DNA of 64,000 nucleotides. Source: DAHUYF01 sp035553515 (GTDB lineage Bacteria > Pseudomonadota > Alphaproteobacteria > ATCC43930 > CGMCC-115725). The position numbers and the translations under genes were made by a program. Positions 41,594 through 49,288 of the stretch are shown one piece after another; the stretch's first letter is position 1, and the number at the start of each line of letters is the position of its first letter. The stretch lies in NCBI GenBank assembly GCA_035553515.1, contig DATNDG010000006.1:42999-106998 (forward strand), in the 5' to 3' direction. Below the pieces are notes generated by a model. The model saw only the letters and a program-made list of their open reading frames with translations, was not told the DNA's origin and did not search any database.

Positions 41594-41665
41594 CTGAGAG
41601 CTGTCGGCTGGTTGCCGCGATTCCAGCCATAGGCTAGAGCGAAAGGCCGCAGATCTGTCGCGCGT

Positions 41666-41690
41666 CCTTCGACAAGCTCAGGATGAGGAA
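41666..41690 (+). repeat. Dispersed repeat fragment (CTTCGACAAGCTCAGGATGA type)
   Basis: CTTCGACAAGCTCAGGATGA followed by GGAA in the intergenic region before the dehydrogenase. This exact core is a widely recurring intergenic repeat in alphaproteobacterial genomes, in my recollection. Only one partial copy is present in the window, without its complementary arm. Confidence 0.35.
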
Positions 41691-41748
41691 GATCGAGGAT
41701 GGCTCTGCTCAGGGCGGTTTTGCAGCCATACAACGGAGGCGCAAGGCG

Positions 41749-42681
41749 ATGGCGGATCTGAAGCAGCACAGGCTCGGCTGGATCGGGGCCGGGCGCATGG
41801 GATATCCGATGGCCGAGCGCCTCGCCAAGGCGGGGGCCGATGTCAGCGTGTGGAACCGCACGCGCGCCAAGGCCGAGCCGTTGACGAAATCCGGCGTGCG
41901 GCTGGTCGAGCGGCCCTCCGACCTCGCCGATCGCGACATCGTCTTCACCATGATCGCCGCCTCCGACGATCTGAAGCAGGTGACGCTGGGCAAGGATGGC
42001 GTGCTGACGCGGAGCGGCCAGGCTCCCAAGATCCTGATCGACTGCTCGACCGTCTCCGAGGAGGCCTCAGGCGAGGTGCGCGATGCTGCGGCGACGCTCG
42101 GCACCAAGATGCTGGCCTCGCCGGTGAGCGGCAACGGCAAGGTGGTCAAGGCGGGGAAGCTCAGCCTCGTGGTCTCCGGCCCCAAGGACGCTTACGAGAC
42201 GGCGCTTCCCTATCTGGAGAAACTCGGCCAGGGGGTCAGCTATGTCGGCGAGGGCGAGCTCGCGCGCATGGTCAAGATCTGCCACAACGTCTTCCTCGGC
42301 ATCGTCATCGAGGCGCTGGTCGAGATCACCGTGCTGGCGCAGAAGGGCGGCGTGCCGCGTCACGCCTTTCTCGACTTCATCAACAAGAGCGTGATGGGGT
42401 CGACCTTCAGCCGCTACAAGACGCCGGCGCTGGTCAATCTCGACTTCGCGCCCACCTTCACCCCGGTGCTGCTGCGCAAGGATCTCGATCTTGGCCTCGC
42501 CGCAGCGCGCAAGCTCGGCGCGCCCATGGCGCTCGCCGCCGCCACCCGCGAGATCCTGCAGGGGCTCGTCGGCCAGGGCTTCACCGACCAGGATTTCGCG
42601 ACGCTGCTGGTGCAGCAGGCGAAGCTCGCCGGGATGCCGCTCGAGCCGGAGAACGTGCCGGTGAGCGACGGTCTGAGCTGA
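41749..42681 (+). CDS. NAD(P)-dependent 3-hydroxyisobutyrate dehydrogenase-type oxidoreductase
   Basis: 310 aa of the beta-hydroxyacid dehydrogenase family. Rossmann motif GWIGAGRMGYPMAERL, substrate-binding block LIDCSTVSEEASGEVRD (DxSTxxP form lacks the Pro), glycine-rich ASPVSGNGKVVKAGKL, and the catalytic Lys in MVKICHNVFLG. It would oxidise a small beta-hydroxy acid or reduce a semialdehyde. The start follows CGGAGG. The last 101 bases overlap, antisense, the end of the HTH gene on the minus strand. Confidence 0.9.
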   Translation: MADLKQHRLGWIGAGRMGYPMAERLAKAGADVSVWNRTRAKAEPLTKSGVRLVERPSDLADRDIVFTMIAASDDLKQVTLGKDGVLTRSGQAPKILIDCSTVSEEASGEVRDAAATLGTKMLASPVSGNGKVVKAGKLSLVVSGPKDAYETALPYLEKLGQGVSYVGEGELARMVKICHNVFLGIVIEALVEITVLAQKGGVPRHAFLDFINKSVMGSTFSRYKTPALVNLDFAPTFTPVLLRKDLDLGLAAARKLGAPMALAAATREILQGLVGQGFTDQDFATLLVQQAKLAGMPLEPENVPVSDGLS

Positions 42682-43033
42682 GCGCAGCCGTCCCCTCTCG
42701 GCGCTCGGGGGCATCGAGGAGCGCGCCCAGCTCGCGCATGGCGAGCTCGGCAAGGTTCGCATTGGCGGCCCCGGCGAAGGCCGCGGCCACGCCCTCGGGG
42801 TCGCGCGCGATCACCGTCAGATAGGCGCGCACTGCCGCATCCGGCTTGCGCAGCCCCTGCTCCCACTGCCGCAGCGTCGGCAGCGGGATGCCATAGCGGT
42901 GCGCGAAGCCGTCCTGGGTGAGCTTCAGGCGCCGGCGCAGGACGGCGACATCGACCGGCCCCGGCAACGGCGGCGCCAGTGCCGCCCGCAGCACGGGTGT
43001 GTCGAAATTCTCCAGCAGGTTCAGCAGCGACAT
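42581..43033 (-). CDS. Helix-turn-helix regulator, antitoxin-like
   Basis: 150 aa. The HTH is LKLTQDGFAHRYGIPLPTLRQWEQGLRKP at residues ~36-65, the form found in HigA/YiaG-type antitoxins and Xre regulators, followed by a helical stretch and a basic Ala/Pro/Arg tail of low complexity. Start chosen at MSLLNLLENF with GAGG upstream. The 3' end runs 101 bases antisense into the dehydrogenase gene. No HigB/RelE-type toxin gene is seen on either side, so it may be a solitary regulator. A nested inverted repeat lies 47-103 bases upstream. Confidence 0.7.
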   Translation of the reverse strand: MSLLNLLENFDTPVLRAALAPPLPGPVDVAVLRRRLKLTQDGFAHRYGIPLPTLRQWEQGLRKPDAAVRAYLTVIARDPEGVAAAFAGAANANLAELAMRELGALLDAPERREGTAALSSDRRSPARSPARAASRRASPAAPAASRNPGR

Positions 43034-43079
43034 CGTGACCTCGCCCTTTAGCCTCGCCGTGACGCGGAGACGGATCGGC

Positions 43080-43136
43080 ACTGCGTCAGCGATGTACATC
43101 ATTGAGAAAATATTTCCGCTGCCTCAATGACGCAGT
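43080..43136. promoter_or_regulatory. Nested inverted repeats, probable operator of the HTH gene
   Basis: Outer arms ACTGCGTCA (43080-43088) and TGACGCAGT (43128-43136) are perfectly complementary; inner arms CATTGAG (43100-43106) and CTCAATG (43123-43129) are too. An AT-rich AAAATATTTCC lies between the inner arms, fit for a -10 region. The position just upstream of an HTH gene fits an autoregulatory operator. Confidence 0.45.
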
Positions 43137-43201
43137 CCGGGTCCAAATCCGCTGACTTCATGCTAGCGCTGCACCCCTCAGCGCTCGAGGCTCGACCTCT
43201 C

Positions 43202-43372
43202 TCAACCCAAGCCCAATACGTGGCCGGCGGTATTGTCGATGGCCGAGAAGAGCCGGGCGGTCGCCCGCATGTCGGCGCTCGCCAGCACCGAGAGAGCGGC
43301 CCAGCCCAGCACCAGCGCGATCATCGACCATCGCAAACTGCGCTCGAGCCAATTGTCTCCGCCGCGAACCAT
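43202..43372 (-). CDS. Possible small membrane protein, 56 aa
   Basis: A frame starting MVRGGDNWLERSLRWSMIAL and continuing through a hydrophobic helix (about residues 15-33) to a polar tail (RATARLFSAIDNTAGHVLGLG). The amphipathic lead-in plus helix is a normal small-protein layout. No Shine-Dalgarno is visible, the frame stays open upstream, and other frames are open too. Confidence 0.35.
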   Translation of the reverse strand: MVRGGDNWLERSLRWSMIALVLGWAALSVLASADMRATARLFSAIDNTAGHVLGLG

Positions 43373-43466
43373 GGCAAAAATCTGGCGCGGAAAGCGGCAG
43401 GGGCAAGCCCGACGAGAATGAAATCTCGGTGAGGCGCGGGCAGGCGCGCGGACGCGATCCAGGCTC

Positions 43467-44246
43467 CTAGCGCTGCTCGCGCAGGAATTTCGCACGCTGG
43501 CCGGCACCCGCCATCATCATGCCGAGATCGTTGCCGGAGAGGATCATGCGCATGCCCATGGCGATGTACTTCGCCATCAGATCCTCGGCATAGACGCCGC
43601 CCATGCCGGGCCATTTGCCGTGTTTCCTGCAGGCGGCGATGACGCGCTCATAGGCGCGCGCGACCTCGGCATGGCCGACCTGGCCGGGATAGCCCATCTC
43701 CATCGCCAGATCATTGGTGCCGATGAGCAGCACATCGACCCCCTGCACCGCGGCGATCGCCTCGGCATTTGCGATCGCCTGCGGCGTTTCCAGCATGACG
43801 ACGAGCAGGGAATCGGCGTTGAACTTCGCCGTCGCCTCCCCCATCGGCACCGGGCGGAAGGCGAAATAGGGCATGCCGCCAGCGACCGAGCGATGGCCAG
43901 CGGGCGGGTATTTCAGGTGATCGACGACGGTCCGCGCCTCTTCGGCGGTGTCGACATGCGGCATGACGATGCCGAGCGCGCCGCCGTCGAGCACGCGCGT
44001 CGCCAGCGAGTATTGCCGAGACGGCACCCGCACCAGCGGTGAAATCCCCGCCCCCAGCGCCGCCACCGAGATCTGAACCGCGGTGTCGAGCGGCATGCTG
44101 CCGTGCTCGAGGTCGATGAAGAGCCAGTCATAGCCGCAGGTCGCCATGGCGGCGGCGATGTCGACCGTACGCGATTGCCTGAGCCCGATGCCGAGCGACA
44201 GCTCTCCCTTGGCCAAGCGCTCGCGCGCCGGATTGCGCTCCGTCAT
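43467..44246 (-). CDS. HpcH/HpaI aldolase/citrate lyase family protein
   Basis: A 259-aa class II (metal-dependent) aldolase. Diagnostic blocks: DWLFIDLEHGSM, RVPSRQYSLATRVLDGGA, KYPPAGHRS (with the phosphate/carboxylate-binding Arg), VVMLETPQAI with the metal Glu, and VDVLLIGTNDLAMEMG with the metal Asp. It cleaves or forms 2-keto-3-deoxy acids such as 4-hydroxy-2-oxoheptanedioate. The start MTERNPAR has GGGAGGA upstream; 37 additional open codons are unlikely. No aromatic-degradation genes adjoin it. Divergent from the mrp operon with ~155 bases between. Confidence 0.92.
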   Translation of the reverse strand: MTERNPARERLAKGELSLGIGLRQSRTVDIAAAMATCGYDWLFIDLEHGSMPLDTAVQISVAALGAGISPLVRVPSRQYSLATRVLDGGALGIVMPHVDTAEEARTVVDHLKYPPAGHRSVAGGMPYFAFRPVPMGEATAKFNADSLLVVMLETPQAIANAEAIAAVQGVDVLLIGTNDLAMEMGYPGQVGHAEVARAYERVIAACRKHGKWPGMGGVYAEDLMAKYIAMGMRMILSGNDLGMMMAGAGQRAKFLREQR

Positions 44247-44401
44247 GCCCGTTCCTCCCCTGGCCCGCCCATCTCCTTGCGGGAGAGGCTTCTCCAATTC
44301 GCCGGCACTGGCAAGGGACAAGGTTGCATGGGAGGTCCGCCTCCCAGGTGAAACCATTCGCCGCGGACGAACATCGGCGCAAATCCAGTGTTCCCAGCAT
44401 T

Positions 44402-44866
44402 ATGGCAATGGCGATTTCCGGCGGCTGGCGTTGGCTGATGCTGGCCGGGCTCTATGTCGTGCTGGCGGGCAGCCTCGAGACGGCGGAACTGGTTGCGGGG
44501 GTGCTTACCGGCTTTGTCGCGGTCACGCTGTCGCTGGGGCTGCGTCGCGCCGGCGGGCGGCGCTTCCGGCTGGGCGCGCCCTGGCTTCGCCTGGTGCTGC
44601 GCACCGGCGGCGCGGTGCTTTCGGATACGACACGGGTCGGTGCGGCGCTGGCGCGAGCGCTCCTCGCGCCCTGCCAGGGCACCGTCCAGCGGCAGGCTTT
44701 CGCCGAGCGCGAGCCTGGCGCCCGCGGCGCGGGACGGAGCGCGTTCGCCATCCTGCTCGCCTCGCTCGCCCCCAACGGCTACGTGATCGAAGAACAGCCA
44801 GACCATCTGCTGCTCCATCGCCTGGTTTCAGCCAGGCCGAGCGGCGAGGCGGACTGGCCGATATGA
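44402..44866 (+). CDS. mrpE: Na+/H+ antiporter subunit E (MrpE/MnhE)
   Basis: 154 aa with two to three N-terminal hydrophobic helices and a cytosolic part, MrpE family (LVLRTGGAVLSDTTRVGAALARALL resembles the family core). It is the first of seven overlapping genes forming a cation/proton antiporter. MrpE is required for stable activity in characterised systems but has no known catalytic role. The ATG at 44402 was chosen because the helix starts right after it; upstream codons are non-conserved. The next gene overlaps by ATGA. Confidence 0.85.
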   Translation: MAMAISGGWRWLMLAGLYVVLAGSLETAELVAGVLTGFVAVTLSLGLRRAGGRRFRLGAPWLRLVLRTGGAVLSDTTRVGAALARALLAPCQGTVQRQAFAEREPGARGAGRSAFAILLASLAPNGYVIEEQPDHLLLHRLVSARPSGEADWPI

Positions 44867-45114
44867 ACGTCTGGCTCGCCGCGGTGCTGGCGCTGCTGCC
44901 GCCCTTGGCGATGGCAGGCACCGTGGCGCTCCGTGCCGGCAGCGCCGACCGGCTGGTCGCGGTCCAGCTCGCCACCTCGATCAGCATCCTCATCCTGGTG
45001 CTGATGAGCTTTGCCTTCGATCAGCCCTCCTTCATCGACCTGCCACTGACGCTGGCCTTCCTCTCGCTTCCCGGCACCCTGATCTTCGCCCATTTCCTGG
45101 AGCGCTGGCTGTGA
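44863..45114 (+). CDS. mrpF: Antiporter subunit F (MrpF/MnhF)
   Basis: 83 aa with three hydrophobic helices. The GSADRLVAVQLATS segment is the MrpF hallmark (typically DRVVALDLL-like). Starts in an ATGA overlap with mrpE and ends in a four-base overlap with the GTG of mrpG, which ties it into the operon. Small membrane subunit of the antiporter. Confidence 0.88.
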   Translation: MNVWLAAVLALLPPLAMAGTVALRAGSADRLVAVQLATSISILILVLMSFAFDQPSFIDLPLTLAFLSLPGTLIFAHFLERWL

Positions 45115-45395
45115 GGGCGATCGCGATCGACGTGCTGCTGGCGGTCTCGGTACTCGCCTGCTGGCTCGGCACGATCGGCTTCCTGCGGCTGCGCACAGCG
45201 CTCGACCGGCTGCACTGCGTGACCTTTGTCAACGCCGCCTCGGGTGCAACGCTGCTCGCAGCGGCGCTCGTTGCCGACGGACCGACCGATCGCGTCGCTA
45301 AGGTCGCGGTGCTGGCGGCTGCGGTGCTCTGGGCGGGCGCCGGGCTTGCCCATGCGACCGGCCGCGCGCTCAGCCTCCGGGAGAAGGTGAAGTGA
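45111..45395 (+). CDS. mrpG: Antiporter subunit G (MrpG/MnhG)
   Basis: 94 aa, GTG start overlapping the mrpF stop. Three hydrophobic helices and the family core GTIGFLRLRTALDRLHCVTFVNAASGATLLAA. MrpG is a small structural subunit of Mrp/Mbh-type complexes. The next gene also overlaps by four bases. Confidence 0.9.
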   Translation: MRAIAIDVLLAVSVLACWLGTIGFLRLRTALDRLHCVTFVNAASGATLLAAALVADGPTDRVAKVAVLAAAVLWAGAGLAHATGRALSLREKVK

Positions 45396-45637
45396 CGGCG
45401 CTCCTCGTGCTCTCGCTGCTGCTCGCTGCCGCTTCCGGTGCGGGCGTCGTGCTGACCCGCGAGCCGCGGCGCCAGGCGCTGGCGATCGCCTTCAACGGGC
45501 TGGTGCTGGGGCTGCTGTTCATGAGCCTGCAGGCGCCCGACGTGGCCTATTCCGAGATCGCGGTGGGCACGGCAGCGGTGCCGCTGATGATCTTCGGCGT
45601 GCTGGTCAGCCTCAAGACCGATCGGCCCAAGAAATGA
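45392..45637 (+). CDS. MbhD-type antiporter subunit (DUF4040, MrpA C-terminal part)
   Basis: 81 aa with three hydrophobic helices: LVLSLLLAAASGAGVVLTRE, AFNGLVLGLLFMSLQAPDVAYSEIAVG and a last helix with LMIFGVLVSLKTDRPKK. The APDVAYSEIAVG motif identifies DUF4040/MbhD, which is usually the C-terminal extension of the large MrpA subunit but a separate gene in Mbh hydrogenases. GTG start in a four-base overlap. Here it stands alone, with no NuoL-like MrpA gene in front. Confidence 0.88.
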   Translation: MTALLVLSLLLAAASGAGVVLTREPRRQALAIAFNGLVLGLLFMSLQAPDVAYSEIAVGTAAVPLMIFGVLVSLKTDRPKK

Positions 45638-46395
45638 AGCGCCGGGCACGACTCGTGCTGGCGGCCGTCGCCACGCTGGCGCTCGTGCCGGGGCTCGGCG
45701 CGGCGGTGGCGCAGCTGCCGCGCTTCGGCGCGCATCCGCTGCCTTATGGCGAGGCGATCAATCGCGTAGCGCCGGTCGAGCGCCACGTCACCAACATGGT
45801 GACCGCGGTCAACTTCGACTATCGCGGCCTCGACACCGTGGGCGAGGAATTCATGCTGCTGACCGCGGTGACCGGTGCGCTGGTGCTGCTGCGCGGCCGG
45901 CGCGGCGAGAGCGTCACCGACAGCGCCGCCGAGGCGCCGGGCCGGCCGATCCCGCAGCGCAGCCCGGCGCTCCGCCTCCTCTGCCGGTGCTTCGCGCCGG
46001 TGCTGCTGCTCTTCGGCCTCTATGTCGTGCTTCATGCCCAGCTCACGCCGGGCGGCGGCTTCCAGGGAGGGGCGATCATCGGCTCCGGCACGCTGCTGAT
46101 CTATCTGGGCGAGGATTACCGCGTCTGGCGCCGGCACATGCGCGCGCATCTCTTCGATGCGATGGAAGCGGTGGGCGCGCTGCTTTTCCTCGGCGCCGGT
46201 ATCGCGCCGATGATCGCAGGAGCGTCCTTCCTTCAGAATATCCTGCCGCTTGGCCGGACCGGGAGCCTGATCTCGGGTGGATTGATCCTGATTGCGAATG
46301 CCGGCGTGGCGCTGGCGGTCACCGGCGGATTCGTGCTGCTGCTGCTCGAATTCCTCGAAGAGACGCGCGCCGCCGAGCCGGAGGACGAGGCGTGA
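45634..46395 (+). CDS. mrpB: MbhE-MrpB fusion antiporter subunit
   Basis: 253 aa. Residues 1-95 are MbhE-like (signal-anchor then NMVTAVNFDYRGLDTVGEEFMLLTAV, the block following MbhD in MrpA). After a linker, residues ~110-245 are MrpB: YVVLHAQLTPGGGFQGGAIIGSG is the MnhB signature, followed by three more helices. So MrpA's tail and MrpB are one chain here. Overlaps its neighbours by four bases on both sides. Confidence 0.88.
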   Translation: MKRRARLVLAAVATLALVPGLGAAVAQLPRFGAHPLPYGEAINRVAPVERHVTNMVTAVNFDYRGLDTVGEEFMLLTAVTGALVLLRGRRGESVTDSAAEAPGRPIPQRSPALRLLCRCFAPVLLLFGLYVVLHAQLTPGGGFQGGAIIGSGTLLIYLGEDYRVWRRHMRAHLFDAMEAVGALLFLGAGIAPMIAGASFLQNILPLGRTGSLISGGLILIANAGVALAVTGGFVLLLLEFLEETRAAEPEDEA

Positions 46396-46733
46396 GCCTG
46401 CTGCCCTGGACGGTCGCGCTCTGGCTCTTCGCCATCGGCCTCTACGGCGTGATCACCAGCCGGCATTACGTGCATCTCATCGGCTGCCTCACGGTCGTGC
46501 AGTCCTCGACCTATGTTCTGCTGCTGGCCGTGGGATATCGCTGGGGCGCAGGCGCGCCCATCTTCTTCGACCATCCGCCGGGGACCCCGGCGGTCGATCC
46601 GGTGGTGCAGGCGCTCGTGCTCACCGACATCGTCGTCGGCGCCACGGTGACCGCGCTGCTGCTGGCGCTGGCGCTGCAAGTCCACAAGCGCCGCGGCACG
46701 GTCGATCCGGACGCGCTGCGGCCGCTTCGGTGA
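46392..46733 (+). CDS. mrpC: Antiporter subunit C (MrpC/MnhC, NuoK-like)
   Basis: 113 aa with three hydrophobic helices: GLYGVITSRHYVHLIGCLTVVQSS, then VLTDIVVGATVTALLLALAL, the MrpC/NuoK pattern. Its GTG start overlaps the mrpB stop; its own stop overlaps the next ATG by one base (TGATG). It sits beside the large antiporter-like subunit in the membrane arm. Confidence 0.9.
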   Translation: MSLLPWTVALWLFAIGLYGVITSRHYVHLIGCLTVVQSSTYVLLLAVGYRWGAGAPIFFDHPPGTPAVDPVVQALVLTDIVVGATVTALLLALALQVHKRRGTVDPDALRPLR

Positions 46734-48520
46734 TGACCGAAATCCTGCCGCCGCTCGCCGTGGCCCTGCCGCTCGGCGGGGCGGCGCTGCTGCTGCTCGT
46801 GGGAAGGCTGCTGCCCTGGCGCATTCCCGACGGGTTTTCCGTGCTGGTCGCCCTTGCGGTTCTCGCCGCCGATGCGGCGATGGCGGCGGCCGCCGCGAAG
46901 GCGCCGCTCGTCTACTGGTTCGGCGGCTGGGCGCCGCGCGGGTCGCTGGTGCTCGGCATCGGCTTCGTCGTCGGGCAAGCGGATGCGGCCGTGGCCGCGG
47001 TGGTGGCGCTGCTCTTTGCCGCGAGCTTCGTCTTCGCCTGGGGCTATTTCGAGGATATCCGCGCGTTCTTCCATGTGCTGATGCTGCTCTTCCTCGCGGC
47101 CATGCAAGGCTTCTGCCTCACCCACGACCTCTTCAACCTCTTCGTCTGGTTCGAGGTGATGAGCGTCGCCGCCTTCGCGCTCACCGCCTACCGTCTCGAA
47201 GCCTCCTCGCTCGAGGGCGCGCTCAACTTCACGGTCACCAACAGTATCGGCAGCTTCCTGATGCTGGGCGGCATCGGCTTCGTCTATTTGCGCAGCGGCA
47301 CGCTCGATTTCGGCGCGCTCGGCCGGAGCGTGGCGGCGGCGCCACACGATCCGGTCTTCGCCTGCGCCTTCACCGCGCTTGCCGCGGCCCTCCTCATCAA
47401 GGGCGCGATGGTGCCCTTCCAGTTCTGGCTCGCCGACGCCCATGCCGTGGCCCCGAGCCCGGTCTCGGTGATCTTCTCCGGCGCCATGGTGCCACTCGGT
47501 ATTTTCGGCATCGCCAAGCTCTATTGGGAGGCATTCGCGCCGGCACCTTCCATCGGCACGGTGATGCAGACGCTGCTCTTCGCCATGGGTGCGGCGAGCG
47601 CCCTGCTCGGCGGTCTTGCCGCGCTGCGCCAGCGGCATCTGAAGCGGCTTCTCGCCTTCTCCACCATCTCGCATGTCGGCATCCTGCTCTGCGGTGTGGC
47701 GTTGCTGAACCCGCGCGGCCTCGGCGGCATGCTCGCCTATCTGGCCGGCCACGCCCTCGTCAAAGGCGCGCTCTTCATGATCGCCGGCATCCTGCTGTCG
47801 CGGCTCGGCGGCATCGACGAGATCGGACTGCGCGGCCGCGGTGGTGAGATCTGGCCGGCCGGCGTGGCGCTGGCGATCGCGGGGCTGCTGCTGGGCGGCG
47901 CACCGGTGGGCCTGCTCGATCAGGGGTCGCGGCTCGTCGACAGTGCGGCCGATGCCGCGGGCCGCGCGTGGCTGCTGCCCGCCCTGGTGCTCGGCACGGC
48001 CTGCACCGGCGCCGCGGTGCTGCGCGCCGCCGGGCGCATTTTCCTCGGCTGGGGCGAGATGCCCGGCGAGGAGGAGCGCGCGCCGAGCGAGCAGGAAGAG
48101 GAGAAGCCGAACCGACCGCTCTGGCTGATGCTGCTACCGGTGGTGGTGCTGCTGGCGCTGGCGGTCGCCGCCGCTGCGGCCTCGAGCGAGCATTTTGCGA
48201 CGCGCCTCGCCGCCCGCTTCATCGCCTGGGACGGCGGCGCGAGCCTCAAGTCGCTCGCGGTGCCGCTGCCGGTTCCAAAGCAGCCCTCGCCGCACCCCTT
48301 TATTCCCTGGCTCAGCCTTGGCCTGTCGCTGCTCATCGCCGCACACGACCTCGGACGCAGCCGCCTGCCGCGCGCCTGGCTTGCCGCGAGCGACCGCGCC
48401 TTGGCGCCGCTCTTCATCATCATCGACCGGCTCCATGACGGCGTCGTCGGCGCCTATGTTACCTGGATCGTCGTCGGATTGGCGCTGTTCTCGGTGAGCT
48501 TCGTGGCGGCCAGCGGATAA
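46733..48520 (+). CDS. mrpD: Large proton-translocating antiporter subunit (MrpD/MbhH-like)
   Basis: 595 aa with about 14 or more helices. Key residues of NuoN/MrpD proteins are visible: E141 in LFVWFEVMSVAAF, K223 in ALLIKGAMVPFQFWLADAHA, K344 in AGHALVKGALFMIAG, and the ISHVGILL helix. It is ~100 residues longer than a standard MrpD, with an acidic loop (GEEERAPSEQEEEKPN) and two added helices. It is the only such subunit in the operon and presumably carries protons coupled to Na+ or another cation. Confidence 0.9.
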   Translation: MTEILPPLAVALPLGGAALLLLVGRLLPWRIPDGFSVLVALAVLAADAAMAAAAAKAPLVYWFGGWAPRGSLVLGIGFVVGQADAAVAAVVALLFAASFVFAWGYFEDIRAFFHVLMLLFLAAMQGFCLTHDLFNLFVWFEVMSVAAFALTAYRLEASSLEGALNFTVTNSIGSFLMLGGIGFVYLRSGTLDFGALGRSVAAAPHDPVFACAFTALAAALLIKGAMVPFQFWLADAHAVAPSPVSVIFSGAMVPLGIFGIAKLYWEAFAPAPSIGTVMQTLLFAMGAASALLGGLAALRQRHLKRLLAFSTISHVGILLCGVALLNPRGLGGMLAYLAGHALVKGALFMIAGILLSRLGGIDEIGLRGRGGEIWPAGVALAIAGLLLGGAPVGLLDQGSRLVDSAADAAGRAWLLPALVLGTACTGAAVLRAAGRIFLGWGEMPGEEERAPSEQEEEKPNRPLWLMLLPVVVLLALAVAAAAASSEHFATRLAARFIAWDGGASLKSLAVPLPVPKQPSPHPFIPWLSLGLSLLIAAHDLGRSRLPRAWLAASDRALAPLFIIIDRLHDGVVGAYVTWIVVGLALFSVSFVAASG

Positions 48521-48531
48521 AGGCCGCCGCC

Positions 48532-48564
48532 CAGGCGCCGAGCACTCGCTCAGGCGCCGAGCAC
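48532..48564. repeat. Short tandem duplication
   Basis: CAGGCGCCGAGCAC occurs at 48532-48545 and again at 48551-48564, a 19-base period. The second copy spans the 3' end of the XRE-cupin gene, so its last codons are duplicated in the 29-base gap before mrpD. Probably slippage. Confidence 0.6.
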
Positions 48565-49191
48565 GACGACGAGGATCCGGGCGTTCTTCTTGCCGAGCGA
48601 GCGCGAACGGTGCGGCAGGTGCGAGTCGAAATAGAGCGCGTCGCCGGGCCCGAGCGCGATGCGCCGCCCAGCGACCGTGACCTCGACCCTGCCCGAGAGC
48701 ACGAACATGAGTTCCTCGCCGACATGCTCGAAGACGCGATCGTCCTGAAACTTGAGCGGCGGGCTCATGATATAGGGCTCCATGCGCCGAAAGCGCTGGG
48801 CGCCGGCGACCAGCTCGTAATTGTAGCCGGAGGGGCTGCCGGGCCGCATGAAGGCCCGCCGCTCGCCCTTGCGCACGATCGAGACGGCATCGGATTCGTG
48901 ATCCTCGCCGAGGAGCTGGCCCACCGTCATGCCGAAACTGTCGGCGAGCTTCATGGCGGTGGAGATCGAGGGCACGGTCAAGCCGCGCTCGATCTTCGAG
49001 ACGAAGCTCTTGGTGAGGCCCGACGCCTGCGAGATCTGCTCGAGGGTCATCGCCCTGCGCCGCCGCAGAAAGCGGAGCCGCGGGCCGATGCCCTCGCGAC
49101 CCGACGCCGCGCCAGCCGTCCCGTCGGGGCCCAATTGGCGCCGCGCGGCGCCTGCCGCACGCGCTTTTCTGGAGGCGGATCGCCGCGCCAT
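48550..49191 (-). CDS. XRE family regulator with C-terminal cupin domain
   Basis: 213 aa: an Arg/Ala-rich N-terminus, an HTH_3 domain (RRRAMTLEQISQASGLTKSFVSKIERGLTVPSISTAMKLAD), then a small cupin (MFVLSGRVEVTVAGRRIALGPGDALYFDSHLPH). Such PuuR-type regulators sense a metabolite through the cupin and usually control the adjacent transport/catabolic genes. It lies 97 bases downstream of the MHS transporter on the same strand. The start at 49191 gives MARRSASRK; longer starts add only basic residues. Confidence 0.87.
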   Translation of the reverse strand: MARRSASRKARAAGAARRQLGPDGTAGAASGREGIGPRLRFLRRRRAMTLEQISQASGLTKSFVSKIERGLTVPSISTAMKLADSFGMTVGQLLGEDHESDAVSIVRKGERRAFMRPGSPSGYNYELVAGAQRFRRMEPYIMSPPLKFQDDRVFEHVGEELMFVLSGRVEVTVAGRRIALGPGDALYFDSHLPHRSRSLGKKNARILVVVLGA

Positions 49192-49288
49192 GAGGTTCCG
49201 TCGCATCCCAATCCGGGCAGAGCGCGCCCGCGGCGCAGCGTCTACACGATGGCGGCCCAAACCGCCAGCGCGCGCAGCACCGGCGCGG

